Below, in pieces: positions 19,962 through 29,600 of a stretch of 64,000 bases of DNA. Under the pieces are notes generated by a model that saw nothing but the letters and a program-made list of their open reading frames with translations, made no database searches and had not been told where the DNA came from. Every line of letters starts with the position of its first letter. Positions within the stretch are counted from its first letter, which is position 1. The position numbers and the translations under genes were made by a program. Origin of the DNA: JAICMB01 sp963795935. Its GTDB lineage: Bacteria > Acidobacteriota > Terriglobia > Bryobacterales > Bryobacteraceae. The stretch lies in the NCBI GenBank assembly GCA_963795935.1, contig CAWCJO010000004.1, positions 868,001-932,000 on the forward strand, read 5' to 3'.

Positions 19962-22900
19962 ATGCAACGCAACACAGGGCATTTTCGCATCTGCGCCATG
20001 GCGGCGCTGGCGCTGCTGGCGTGCGCCGCGGCCTCCGCTCAAAACGATCTTGCCACCATTCGCGGCGTGGTAACCGATCAGTCCGGCGCGGTCATACCGA
20101 AGGCGCACGTAGCTCTCGTCAATGTTTCGACGAATGCCTCGCGTGAAGCCGACGCGAATGAAGAGGGGGAATTCGAATTCCCCTTTGTGGTTCAGGGCAA
20201 CTATCGTTTGATGGTGACCGCCAGCGGTTTCAAGTCCTTCGTCGCCGATAATCTCGTCATCCGCGCCCGCGAAGAGCGGCGCGTGGACGCGAAACTGGAA
20301 GTCGGCGCCGTGGGATCGGAAGTGACGGTGACGGCGGGCACTGCCGTCATTGCCACCGAGGGAAGCCAGATCACGGATGGTTTTACGAACAGGCAGTTTG
20401 TAAACGCTCCCCTGAGCACGCAGACCTTCTTTCCGCAGGGCCTCATGTCCACGTTGCCGTATGTTCAAACCCAGAACGGCAATGTGGCGCTGCACTTTGC
20501 CGGCCAGCCCGCCGCTCAAATCGCGGAAAACATGGATGGCATGACCAACGACACCGCCAATAACCTGACGCAGAACATGAACGACTTTCAGGATCTGCAG
20601 GTTATACCAGTGAATAACAGCGCCGAGTACTCGCGCGTCGGACAGTTCACCATGGTCAGCAAAGGCGGGACCAACGAGTTCCATGGCCGCGCCTACTACG
20701 ACCTCAGTAACTCGTTTCTCAATGCCAAGAGTTTCTTCGCGCCAGTCAAGGTTCCCTGGAAAGAGCATCGCGCCGGAGCCAGTTTGGCCGGCCCGATCAT
20801 CAGGAACAAGCTGTTCTTTTATTTCGGCTATACCATGGACCGAATTCCCGCCTCCACTTATTACGCGCGCAACGCTCCGACGGCCAAAATGCGCGCTGGA
20901 GACTTTTCCGACTTTCTCACCCAGGCGAGTCCGGTCGTCATCAAGGATCCGCTCACGGGACAGCCCTTTCCCGGCAATGTCATTCCGTCCAGCCGCCTTA
21001 ATGCCGTATCGCTGTCGATTCAAAATAACTATATTCCGGCGCCCAACCGGGGCTCGGCCAACTCGACCTTTCAAAACTACGGGTTTGTCTGGCCGTACCC
21101 GACCGATTTATTCAAATGGAATGGCTTCACGCCGCGCATCGATTATGTCATCGGTTCCAAGGACCAGCTTTTCGGGCGCTTTATCAACCGCCTGACTCCT
21201 TACATCCTCGCGGGCGAATACCCCAACTTAGGATCGTGGACAAGCGATCGGAACAGCAGCCAAGTCGTTATCAACGAAACCCACATCTTTTCGCCCGCTA
21301 TCGTAAATTCGTTTCAATGGGGTTGGTCGCGGGATTATCAATTCAGCGGCGGCACGATTAACGGTTTTACTCCGACCAAGGCCAACGCGGCCATTTCCGC
21401 CATCGGATTGCAGGGCGTAAACCCGCAAAACTTCGATGTGATGGGGTTCCCCACAATAGCGATCACAGGGGTCGACACACTGAGCCAACCCGTGGGCGGA
21501 GTCGCCGGGGACCGCAACGACCAGCAATACTCGAACGAGACGACGTGGGCGATTTCGCGCCATGTCATCAAGTTTGGCGGCGCGCTGCGGCATTTCCGGA
21601 ACTACGCCGACAACATCTCGGCGGATACATTCGGGAATTTCACGTTCAACGGGAGTCTGAGCGGCATTGGTTATGCGGATTTCCTGCTAGGTCTGCCTTA
21701 TTCCAGCGTACGCGCGAATCCTATTGTAGACCGGACCGAGACCGCCTACGAACTCGGCCTGTTCGTCCAGGATACATTCAAGGTAACGAAGCGGCTGACG
21801 CTCGACTTAGGGGTTCGTTGGGAGTATTTCGCGCCGGCGCGATACACCGATAACCTGCAATACAATTGGGATCCCACCACAGGCGACGTCATCGTACCGC
21901 AAGCCGCTTTAAACAAGGCAAGCGCGCTGTATCCCAATACCATTACCGTCGCCGCCGGCGATCCCTACCCGAATCCGGCCAAGGGCAATCTGCGGCCGCG
22001 GCTTGGCGCGGCTTACCGCGTCACCGATACGTTCGTGATTCGCGGCGGCTATGGAATCTATAGCGAGGCTCCGGGAAATCTCTATGGCGTTCCCGCCGGC
22101 GGTCCGTTCGGAATTAGCGAGACCTATTTCAATACCATCGCGAATGGCCAGCCGCTGCTCTCGTTCCCCAATCCGTTCCCGTCATCGCTCGCTTTATCCA
22201 CCATTCCGTCGCAATCGGTCACGGGCTATCCCAAGGATTATACGAACGGCATGATTCAACAGTTCAACGTGTCGCTGGAGCGCCAGTTCAAATACGGTTT
22301 CGGCGGACGGTTATCTTACGCCGGATCGAGAAGCTCCGGACTGAACTATCTGCTGCAGCTAAACAAGCCCCAACCCAGTTTGATTCCGTTTAACGCCAGC
22401 CGCCGTCCGTATCCGCAATTCGTCGGAGCCTCGTTCGACGAGAACGATGGCAAGGGCAAGTACGATTCACTTCAGGTGGAGATACAGAAGCGGTCGGGAG
22501 GACTGATTCTCGACGCGCATTACACCTTGTCGAACAATCTCTTGAATTATCTGGATCTCGAGAATCCATACAGCCACTTGATGTGGAATCGCGATCCCTA
22601 TAATGCCAGGAACAGCTTCGTGGGAACGGCCGCTTACGACCTGCCCTTCGGTAGAGACAGGACCTACATGCGCAGCGCGCCGCGAGCGGTCAATGCTGTG
22701 CTCGGCGATTGGCAGCTATCGTGGATCACGTATTTGCAAAGCGGACAGTATTTCTCGCCGAGCTTTTCCGGCTCCGATCCCTCCAATACGAACACCGTGG
22801 GCGGGTTGCCGAATTGCATCGCGAACGGAAACCTGCCCAGCGGCCAGCGCTCGCCCAATCTCTGGTTCAACCCCAGCGCCTTCACCGTGCCGCTTCCGGG

Positions 22901-23186
22901 GACCTTTGGTAATTGCGGCGTCGACACTCTCGAAGGCCCCGGGCTGAAGCTGCACCATTTGAGCGCGGCCAAGCAGTTTGCGATCACGGAGCGGGTCCAT
23001 TTCATTCTGCAGACGAACATCACGAATCTGTTCAATACGCCGCACTTCGATTTCCCCTACGCCAATATTTCGGTGCCCTCGCAAGTGGCCCGCGTCTATC
23101 AATTGCGAGACACCAGTGGGACGCCGGGCGGCCGGGAAATGAGCGGACCGCGGCAGGTGGAGTTTCGTTTCCGCGTAGAATTCTAA
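19962..23186 (+). CDS. Oar-like TonB-dependent receptor
   Basis: 1074 residues from ATG at 19962, chosen for AAGGAG 10-14 bases upstream and for the signal peptide that follows (MAALALLACAAASAQ). Next come a carboxypeptidase-regulatory-like domain (TIRGVVTDQSGAVIPKAHVAL), a plug (VTVTAGTAVIATEGSQITDG...), and a long outer-membrane beta-barrel ending in RQVEFRFRVEF with a terminal Phe. These receptors take up large glycans or peptides in Acidobacteriota. Its position between a secreted hexosaminidase and sugar/amino enzymes suggests an amino-sugar glycan as ligand. No frameshift. Confidence 0.92.
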   Translation: MQRNTGHFRICAMAALALLACAAASAQNDLATIRGVVTDQSGAVIPKAHVALVNVSTNASREADANEEGEFEFPFVVQGNYRLMVTASGFKSFVADNLVIRAREERRVDAKLEVGAVGSEVTVTAGTAVIATEGSQITDGFTNRQFVNAPLSTQTFFPQGLMSTLPYVQTQNGNVALHFAGQPAAQIAENMDGMTNDTANNLTQNMNDFQDLQVIPVNNSAEYSRVGQFTMVSKGGTNEFHGRAYYDLSNSFLNAKSFFAPVKVPWKEHRAGASLAGPIIRNKLFFYFGYTMDRIPASTYYARNAPTAKMRAGDFSDFLTQASPVVIKDPLTGQPFPGNVIPSSRLNAVSLSIQNNYIPAPNRGSANSTFQNYGFVWPYPTDLFKWNGFTPRIDYVIGSKDQLFGRFINRLTPYILAGEYPNLGSWTSDRNSSQVVINETHIFSPAIVNSFQWGWSRDYQFSGGTINGFTPTKANAAISAIGLQGVNPQNFDVMGFPTIAITGVDTLSQPVGGVAGDRNDQQYSNETTWAISRHVIKFGGALRHFRNYADNISADTFGNFTFNGSLSGIGYADFLLGLPYSSVRANPIVDRTETAYELGLFVQDTFKVTKRLTLDLGVRWEYFAPARYTDNLQYNWDPTTGDVIVPQAALNKASALYPNTITVAAGDPYPNPAKGNLRPRLGAAYRVTDTFVIRGGYGIYSEAPGNLYGVPAGGPFGISETYFNTIANGQPLLSFPNPFPSSLALSTIPSQSVTGYPKDYTNGMIQQFNVSLERQFKYGFGGRLSYAGSRSSGLNYLLQLNKPQPSLIPFNASRRPYPQFVGASFDENDGKGKYDSLQVEIQKRSGGLILDAHYTLSNNLLNYLDLENPYSHLMWNRDPYNARNSFVGTAAYDLPFGRDRTYMRSAPRAVNAVLGDWQLSWITYLQSGQYFSPSFSGSDPSNTNTVGGLPNCIANGNLPSGQRSPNLWFNPSAFTVPLPGTFGNCGVDTLEGPGLKLHHLSAAKQFAITERVHFILQTNITNLFNTPHFDFPYANISVPSQVARVYQLRDTSGTPGGREMSGPRQVEFRFRVEF

Positions 23187-23234
23187 CCGGGCGAGGCAGG
23201 AGACAGAACCGTGCCGGTTTGCTGAAGTGAAATC

Positions 23235-24593
23235 ATGCAATCTCCCTATACCCAGGCCACCGCGAATCCGGGGCAGATCTTCGGCGCCGCCGCGCGCGAG
23301 GCCTCGGTTCGCGCAAAGACGCAGGGATCGCTTGAGCGCTTTGAACGCTCCCGCGGTTCGCTGGCGGGCGGAGTGTCGACGGGCTTGCGGCGCGGCGCGC
23401 GGCCTTATCCGTTATTCATGAAGTCGGGCCGCGGAGCGCACATTGAGGATGTGGACCGCAACACGTATTGCGATTACGCCATGGGATGGGGTCCCTTGAT
23501 CCTAGGCCACGCGCCGCCGCCGGTGGTGGAAGCCGTTGCGGCGCAACTGAGCCGGGGCTTTACCTATGGATGCCAGCACGATTTGGAATACGAAGTGGCG
23601 GAACGGCTCACCCGCATCATCCCCTGCGCGGACCTGGTGTGCTTTGCCAACAGCGGCACGGAGATCGTCCAGCTCGCCCTGCGTCTGGCGCGCGCAGCCA
23701 CGGGCCGGACAAAATACATCAAGTTTGAAGGCCATTATCATGGCTGGGCCGACAGTGTCCTGGTGAGCTATCATCCGACGCGGGAAGAACTCGATCGCGC
23801 CAGGGGGAAACCGGTGGGAACAGGGTGGGGGCAATTGCCTCCCGTATCGTCGGTCATTGCCGAATGGAACGATCGCGACAGCGTTGAGCAGGCATTCGCG
23901 GCGCATCCCGAAGGAATCTCGGCGCTGATTTGCGAGCCGGTGTTGTGCAATAGCGGCTGCATCCCGCCGGAAGAGGGGTTCCTGGAGTTCCTGCGGGATA
24001 TCACGGCCCGCCACGGCGCGCTCTTGATTTTCGACGAAGTCATTACGGGTTTCCGCCTGAGCTTGGGAGGCGCGCAGGAGCGTTATGGCGTTCTTCCCGA
24101 TTTGGCCACCTATGCGAAGGCCGTGGGCGCCGGAACGCCGCTCAGCGTACTGGCCGGCCAGCGCGAATTCATGGACCTGATCGCGAACGGTAAAGTAGTG
24201 CACGCCGGCACTCTTAATGGAAATCCGCTGGCCCTCGCGGCGGCAAAAGCCGCGCTCGACGAACTGGCGGCCGATTCCGGCGCGATTTACGCCGCTATGC
24301 GCCGCCGCGGCGAAAAGCTCCGGCTGGGCCTGGAGAGGGTGCTGCGCTCCCGCGGCTTGCCCGCGGTCACCAACGGCGAAGGCGCCGTGTTTCACATTTC
24401 CTTCAACGACAGGAGACCGCGCACCTATCGCGACACGCTGGAGGCGGACGACGCGCTTTACAGCGATTTTGCGCTCGCGCTGCTGGATGAGGGCATCTTG
24501 GTTTTGCCCGACGGACGCTGGTATCTTTCCGCAGCCCATTCCGACGAGGATATTGAAGCAACTTTGGCGGCGGCGCGGCGGGTTGTATCGTGA
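23235..24593 (+). CDS. Class III PLP-dependent aminotransferase, HemL-like fold
   Basis: 452 residues, fold type I. Visible are the cofactor contacts FANSGTEIVQLALRLARA, GHYHGWADS and LLIFDEVITGFR (Asp267), the Schiff-base Lys295 in TYAKAVGAG, and HAGTLNGNP. The sequence is closest in pattern to glutamate-1-semialdehyde aminomutase, but the N-terminus is extended by about 35 residues and the context is catabolic, so an amino-sugar or amino-acid transaminase is more likely than a haem enzyme. It lies 48 bases after the receptor and 13 before the ceramidase-like gene, in the same direction. Confidence 0.88.
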   Translation: MQSPYTQATANPGQIFGAAAREASVRAKTQGSLERFERSRGSLAGGVSTGLRRGARPYPLFMKSGRGAHIEDVDRNTYCDYAMGWGPLILGHAPPPVVEAVAAQLSRGFTYGCQHDLEYEVAERLTRIIPCADLVCFANSGTEIVQLALRLARAATGRTKYIKFEGHYHGWADSVLVSYHPTREELDRARGKPVGTGWGQLPPVSSVIAEWNDRDSVEQAFAAHPEGISALICEPVLCNSGCIPPEEGFLEFLRDITARHGALLIFDEVITGFRLSLGGAQERYGVLPDLATYAKAVGAGTPLSVLAGQREFMDLIANGKVVHAGTLNGNPLALAAAKAALDELAADSGAIYAAMRRRGEKLRLGLERVLRSRGLPAVTNGEGAVFHISFNDRRPRTYRDTLEADDALYSDFALALLDEGILVLPDGRWYLSAAHSDEDIEATLAAARRVVS

Positions 24594-24606
24594 CGCGAGG
24601 TGGAAC

Positions 24607-25980
24607 ATGCGCTTGATTGCATGTCTGCTCTTATCGGGGACGACCGCATTCGCCGCGGATCTGCGGGCCGGGGCGGCGGAGGTGGTCATTACGCCGCCCC
24701 TCGGCGCCCCCATGGCCGGCTATTATACGAACCGCGCGGCTACCGGAGTCCATGACGATCTTCACGCCAAGGCGCTGGTGTTCGATAAGGACGGAGTGCG
24801 GGTCGCGCTGGTGGCTTGCGATCTCGCCAACCTCCCGCGGCAGTATTCCGAGGAGGCGCGCCGCATTATCCAGCGTGAAACGGGGATTGCCGCCGACCAC
24901 GTGATGATCAGCGCCACGCACACGCACACCGGCCCGGTGTTGTTGACGCAGCCCTCCCGCTACAACCTGGAAGGCGAGATGAAACGAATCGCGGAGGAGT
25001 ATGCGGCGGCGCTGCCGGGCAAGATCGCCGCTTCCGTTGCGGCTGCCGCGGCGGCGCTGCAGCCCGCCCAGGTGCGCTCCGCCATCGGCCATGAGAATTC
25101 ACTGGCATTCAATCGCCGTTATTTCATGAAGGACGGCACGGTGGCGTGGAATCCGCGCAAGCTGGACCCCAACATCCTGCGTCCCGCCGGACCCATTGAT
25201 CCCGCCGTCCCTGTCGTCTATGTCGAAACTCCGGACGGGAAGCCCATCGCCGCATACGTCAACTACGCGCTGCATCAGGATACGACCGGGGGCTTGCAGT
25301 TTTCCGCCGATTACTCCTACACGCTGGGCAAAGTGTTGCGGGAGACCAAGACGCCGGAACTGGTTCCCATCTTCACCATCGGAGCCGCCGGAAACGTGAA
25401 CCATCTGGACGTCGGTCGCAAGCAGCCGCAATCGAGCTATGCGGAAGCCGCGCGCGTTGGAGCCGTGCTGGCGGCCGCGGCGTTGAAAGCGATCCAGCAC
25501 GCTCCCGTGGTCCCCGTCCCGTTCATCCGTGTCAGCACGGAAATCGTGCATCTCCCCACGCCCCAAGTCACACCGGGCGAAGCCGCATGGGCACATACCG
25601 CCGCGGCGAGTTTCGGCAAGCCCAACGCCGCGCCGTTCCTCGACCTGGTGCGCGCCAACAAGGACCTTGAACTACTCCCCCTCAACGGCGGGCCGCTGGA
25701 CGGCGAAGTACAAGCGATCGCGCTCGGCGACCAGATTGCGTTCGCGAGTTTCCCCGGAGAGCTTTTCGTCGAGCTCGGCCTCACCCTCAAGGAAGACTCG
25801 CCCTACGCCAACACCATCATCGCGGAGCTTGCCAATGGCGCAATCGGCTATATCCCGAACCGGGTGGCGTATCGCGAGGGAGGTTACGAAGTGATGGCCT
25901 CGCACTGCGCTCCGGGAGCGGGTGAAATGCTCATGAACTCGGCGCTGCGGCAGCTTCTCGAATTATTCCAGAAGCATTGA
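24607..25980 (+). CDS. Neutral/alkaline ceramidase-like exported protein
   Basis: 457 residues from ATG at 24607, with GAGGTGG 4-6 bases upstream. A signal peptide (MRLIACLLLSGTTAFA) is followed by the N-terminal domain of the neutral non-lysosomal ceramidase family: AAEVVITPPLGAPMAGYY, the metal-site motif SATHTHTGP, and GAAGNVNHLDV. Length is shorter than true ceramidases (about 650-750), as in the many bacterial relatives of unknown substrate. Predicted periplasmic or outer-membrane-associated hydrolase in the glycan locus. Confidence 0.85.
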   Translation: MRLIACLLLSGTTAFAADLRAGAAEVVITPPLGAPMAGYYTNRAATGVHDDLHAKALVFDKDGVRVALVACDLANLPRQYSEEARRIIQRETGIAADHVMISATHTHTGPVLLTQPSRYNLEGEMKRIAEEYAAALPGKIAASVAAAAAALQPAQVRSAIGHENSLAFNRRYFMKDGTVAWNPRKLDPNILRPAGPIDPAVPVVYVETPDGKPIAAYVNYALHQDTTGGLQFSADYSYTLGKVLRETKTPELVPIFTIGAAGNVNHLDVGRKQPQSSYAEAARVGAVLAAAALKAIQHAPVVPVPFIRVSTEIVHLPTPQVTPGEAAWAHTAAASFGKPNAAPFLDLVRANKDLELLPLNGGPLDGEVQAIALGDQIAFASFPGELFVELGLTLKEDSPYANTIIAELANGAIGYIPNRVAYREGGYEVMASHCAPGAGEMLMNSALRQLLELFQKH

Positions 25981-26026
25981 GAGAAACGGACCTGAGTCTG
26001 CGTCCGCGGGGTACCATTGCAGTTTT

Positions 26027-27277
26027 ATGATTCCCGCCTTGAAACCGGTCCCGCCCGATCGCCAGCAGGCTCTCGTCGATCGTCTGATGCAGGCCTGCGG
26101 CGGCGCGTACTCGCCCGACATCCGCCGCAAATATTTCATAACGGGGCCGCAATGGGCCGCGGCTTACCAAGGGCAGGCGCTGTTCCACGCGCCCACGCGC
26201 CAGCCGGTCGGATTCGAAGAAGTCATGCGCGAATACGCGCGCATCGGCATCGGCTATTGGTGTACCCACGACACCGACGTCATCCCGGCAGCGGCGCTTG
26301 GGACAGAGGAGCAGTCGCGCATCGTCGCGCGCATCAAAAGCTCGCTGCAAGAAAGCGGCCTGCAATGTTCCATGGTCACGACGGAGACTTTTTTCCACGC
26401 CGTGTGGGCCGCCAGCCCCGCCGCGGAAGCCCCGGAAGTGCGCGAGTACGCCGCTTGGCGGCTGCGCAACACCGTCGCGATCGGCCATGAGCTGGGCGCG
26501 CAATTCGCCGTCTACTGGCCGGGCTCGCTCGGCTACTATACGCAGGGCGCGATCGACGAGATGCAATCGCTGCGCTGGTATGCCGATGGCCTCAACGCGG
26601 CCTGCGAGGCCGACATCGAGCTGGCGCAAAAGCACAAGCGGCCGACGCTGAAGCATTGCCTCGAAGCGAAGCCTTTTGAGCCGCAGGCCGAAATCCTGCT
26701 GCCCACCAGCGACGCGATGCTCGCCTTCATCGCATCCGGCCTGCTCACGCATCCTGAAATGGTCGGTCTCAACCCGGAGTATCTGCACGAGCTGATGTGG
26801 GGCGGCGCCCCGCGCGCCGCGCTCGCCCGCGCGCTTCTCTCGGGAAAGCTTTTTCACTTCGACATCAACGACGGGTACCGCCTCAAGCACGACGTCGACA
26901 TCGCCATTGGGTTGGTGAATCCGCTGGACTGGCTCAACGTGCTGGTACTGCTGCGCAGCCACGGCTACAATGGCCCCTTCAATCTCGATTACAAGCCGCC
27001 CCGCACGACCAGCAATCACGGCGTTTTCGCGGTCAGCTTCCCGACCGCCGTGGACCGTTTCATCACGCTGTGGGAAATGGCCGGCGAGGTCATGACCGAT
27101 CCGATCGTCAAGGAAGCGACGGAGGCGCTGAAATGCGGTGGGGGCGCCTCCGGCTCGCACGACGCCGAAGCGATAACGGCCGCCAACCGCGAGATGCTCA
27201 GCCTACACGAACTGATCGGCCATCGCATCTTCCAGATCTTGATTGGCGCGCACCGCGGACGAACGTACTCGGTGTGA
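26027..27277 (+). CDS. Xylose-isomerase-like TIM-barrel protein
   Basis: 416 residues, cytoplasmic (no leader). Xylose isomerase superfamily: FHAPTRQPVGFEEVM, WCTHDTDVIP, VYWPGSLGYYTQG, the metal-ligand stretch LKHCLEAKPFEPQ, and FHFDINDGYRLKHDVDI. It is more diverged than true XylA, so the aldose/ketose pair is uncertain. It follows the ceramidase-like gene by 46 bases and ends the rightward run of the locus, which fits intracellular processing of a released sugar. Confidence 0.85.
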   Translation: MIPALKPVPPDRQQALVDRLMQACGGAYSPDIRRKYFITGPQWAAAYQGQALFHAPTRQPVGFEEVMREYARIGIGYWCTHDTDVIPAAALGTEEQSRIVARIKSSLQESGLQCSMVTTETFFHAVWAASPAAEAPEVREYAAWRLRNTVAIGHELGAQFAVYWPGSLGYYTQGAIDEMQSLRWYADGLNAACEADIELAQKHKRPTLKHCLEAKPFEPQAEILLPTSDAMLAFIASGLLTHPEMVGLNPEYLHELMWGGAPRAALARALLSGKLFHFDINDGYRLKHDVDIAIGLVNPLDWLNVLVLLRSHGYNGPFNLDYKPPRTTSNHGVFAVSFPTAVDRFITLWEMAGEVMTDPIVKEATEALKCGGGASGSHDAEAITAANREMLSLHELIGHRIFQILIGAHRGRTYSV

Positions 27278-27307
27278 GAATAAACGCATGGGGCTGGCCG
27301 CCTGCTC

Positions 27308-27502
27308 ATGGTCCTCGGCATTGTGATCTTTGCCGCCGGCGTGCTGTTCACGCTGGGCGAACGGCTTCCTGTGCGTTTCGGCCGCCTGCCCGGCGACATC
27401 GTCGTTCGCGGAAAGCACTCCGTCTTTTATTTTCCGTGGGTGACATGTCTGCTCCTCAGCGCCGTACTGACCTTGATCTTGTGGCTGTTCAGCCGCCGCT
27501 GA
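27308..27502 (+). CDS. DUF2905-type small membrane protein
   Basis: 64 residues with two hydrophobic segments and the family core GERLPVRFGRLPGDIVVRGK followed by FYFPWVTC. DUF2905 proteins are small inner-membrane proteins of unknown function, widespread in bacteria. The length is usual. Convergent with lepB, 19 bases apart. Confidence 0.9.
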   Translation: MVLGIVIFAAGVLFTLGERLPVRFGRLPGDIVVRGKHSVFYFPWVTCLLLSAVLTLILWLFSRR

Positions 27503-27521
27503 CGCTTTAGCGCCGCACGCT

Positions 27522-28091
27522 TTAGCGCAGCACGCCGATTTTTTCGAGCGGCCAGTAGACAAAAACGGCCTTGCCGTAAATGTTGGCGCGCGGCACGAAG
27601 CCCCACGAGCGGCTGTCGTTCGAGGAACTGCGATGATCGCCGAGAACGAAGTACTCGCCCTCCGGAACCGTGATCCGCGGGAACGACACCCTGTCCCTGT
27701 ACTCCGCCGGCACGTAGTCTTCAACCAACGGCGTCCCATTCAAGATCACGGTTCCCCGGTCGATCTCGACATGATCCCCAGGAATGCCGATGACGCGCTT
27801 GATGTAGGATTTCGATGGATCGTAGGGATACCAGAACACCACCATCTCGCCGCGCTCAATGCCGCTGAAATGGAAGACGAACTTATTGATGAAGATGCGC
27901 TCCTGGTCGGTGAGAGCGGGCATCATGCTGGTTCCTTCCACCTTCACGGGCTGATACAGGAACAGAATGACGATAATCGCGATCACTACCGACAGGAACA
28001 GGTCGCGAACCCAGTACAGCATCGCGCCTAAGGCGGAGCGCCGATTGGCGACGGTGCCTGGCGCCACTGGCCTTGCGGGTTCCGGTTGCAT
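27522..28091 (-). CDS. lepB: Signal peptidase I
   Basis: 189 residues from ATG at 28091. An N-terminal membrane anchor (WVRDLFLSVVIAIIVILFLY) precedes the catalytic Ser55 in VEGTSMMPAL and Lys98 in KSYIKRVIGIPGD; box E is VLGDHRSSSNDSRSWG. Cleaves Sec and Tat signal peptides on the periplasmic face. No clear Shine-Dalgarno; the frame continues upstream without a better start. Monocistronic. Confidence 0.93.
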   Translation of the reverse strand: MQPEPARPVAPGTVANRRSALGAMLYWVRDLFLSVVIAIIVILFLYQPVKVEGTSMMPALTDQERIFINKFVFHFSGIERGEMVVFWYPYDPSKSYIKRVIGIPGDHVEIDRGTVILNGTPLVEDYVPAEYRDRVSFPRITVPEGEYFVLGDHRSSSNDSRSWGFVPRANIYGKAVFVYWPLEKIGVLR

Positions 28092-28649
28092 GTCCGAAGA
28101 TAACGAGAAGCCTGCCGCGAACCGTGGGGCGGTGCGCGAGCCTAATTGGCGAGTATAGCGCCGCGACGGTTGCGCTTGCTCCCGATTTTCTTGGACGCGT
28201 TCCAGGCGCTTGGCGTTGCCGCCCGGGAATTGGCGGGCAGACTGAGTAATGTTGAACCTGCGCCAGGAACAGCTGCGGACCACCGCCCGCCCCCGTACAA
28301 TTTTCCCCGGCAAGGTAGAAATGAGCAGCCCGCTTTTGCGTCTCACTAGCAGAACTTCCCTCGCGGAACACCGCTTTTATGAACGTTACGTCACTTTACT
28401 GGCGGCAACTCTATCTCTATCTCTCGCGGCGGCAGCGCAACCGTCGGCGCGCCAACTTGAGGGAACGCGTCGCGGCGGTCCCAGCGAGCTTCCGAGCCGC
28501 TCGCCCGCCCCGCCCCAACATCTCGCTGCCAAAGCGCCCCTACTCGGCCCCAAACTAACGGTTCGCTGTTTCCGCCGATCTCCCTTGCGCCCGCCGGTCG
28601 CTCACGGCTATACTGGAGGCAAACAAATGGCGAACAAGGAGAAGCCATT
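28092..28649. other. Intergenic region between lepB and the DUF72 gene
   Basis: About 560 bases. Open frames run through it on both strands, but their predicted proteins are Arg/Pro/Ser-rich with no domain and no ribosome-binding site, as expected from high G+C. I see no RNA gene, terminator or promoter that I can support. Confidence 0.5.
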
Positions 28650-29555
28650 ATGCCCCTCCCCCACAACCTCTTCTGCGGAACGTGCGGTTGGTCGTACCCG
28701 CACTGGAATGGCGCCGTTTACCCGAAGAACCGCTCGCGCGGCTTTCATGCCCTCGCCTGCATCGCGCAGTATTTCGATGCCGTAGAAATCAATACCAGCT
28801 TCTATCAAGACCTGCGGCCCGAAATCTCCCGGCTGTGGATCAAAAAGGTCGAGGGAAACCCCAAGTTCCTCTTCTGCGCCAAGCTGAATCGCCGCTTCAC
28901 GCACGATCGCGCGCTCGAAAGCGGCGCAATCGCGCGGTTTAAGGAGGGCCTATGGCCGCTGCTGCGAGCCGGGAAATTCGGCTGTCTGCTGATGCAGTTC
29001 CCCTGGACTTTCCGCTATACCGATGAGAATCGCGCTTATTTCGTCAAGCTGCGCCGCGCCTTCCGCGAATTTCCGCTGGTTGCCGAGATGCGGCACGGCA
29101 GTTGGGCCTTGGAGGAAGCCATCGGGACGTTGATCGACCACCGCGTCGGGTTCTGCAACATCGACCAGGCGTCTTATACGAAGGCGATGCCGCCGACCGA
29201 GTTTCTTACCTCGCCGATCGGCTACGTGCGCCTGCACGGCCGCAATCCGCGGGACTGGGCGCAAGAGTTCACTCCGGCCGCCAAGCCCGTCGTCCGCCAC
29301 GATTATCTCTACACCACGGCCGAACTGGCCGAATGGCGCGGCCGCATCGATCGCATACGGCAATACGCCTCATCGATTTTCGTATTCACGAACAACGATG
29401 TCGGCGGCAAGGCCGTGGTCAACGCTCTGCAAATAGCGGAACTGCTGGGCGACGACCGCCATCGCGCCCCGGCCGAGCTCGCCCGCCGCTATCCCATGGA
29501 ATTGGCCGGTCTCCAGACGGCCAGCCCCTGTCAGCGATCGCTGTTTGCGGCCTGA
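28650..29555 (+). CDS. DUF72 (YecE-like) protein
   Basis: 301 residues with a TIM-barrel-like DUF72 fold: LFCGTCGWSYPHWNG at the N-terminus, YFDAVEINTSFY, FLFCAKLNRRFTHDR, CLLMQFPWTF, EMRHGSW, YVRLHGRNP, and FVFTNNDVGGKAVVNA near the end. The family is widespread and biochemically undefined. Length is normal. Monocistronic, 45 bases before the GH27 gene. Confidence 0.9.
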   Translation: MPLPHNLFCGTCGWSYPHWNGAVYPKNRSRGFHALACIAQYFDAVEINTSFYQDLRPEISRLWIKKVEGNPKFLFCAKLNRRFTHDRALESGAIARFKEGLWPLLRAGKFGCLLMQFPWTFRYTDENRAYFVKLRRAFREFPLVAEMRHGSWALEEAIGTLIDHRVGFCNIDQASYTKAMPPTEFLTSPIGYVRLHGRNPRDWAQEFTPAAKPVVRHDYLYTTAELAEWRGRIDRIRQYASSIFVFTNNDVGGKAVVNALQIAELLGDDRHRAPAELARRYPMELAGLQTASPCQRSLFAA

Positions 29556-29600
29556 ACGAGACACTCGTTGGCCTGCGATTTGAGCTATCGTGATTTAGAT

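Noticed and set aside
23235..24593. hemL (haem biosynthesis)
   Set aside because: The fold and motifs are shared with many class III aminotransferases, and the surrounding genes are for glycan use.
23502..24713. 403-residue minus-strand frame opposite the aminotransferase
   Set aside because: Mirror frame of a conserved enzyme; the predicted protein has no domain.
28249..28785. 178-residue frame between lepB and DUF72
   Set aside because: Overlaps the clear DUF72 start; low-complexity Arg/Ser/Pro content and no ribosome site.
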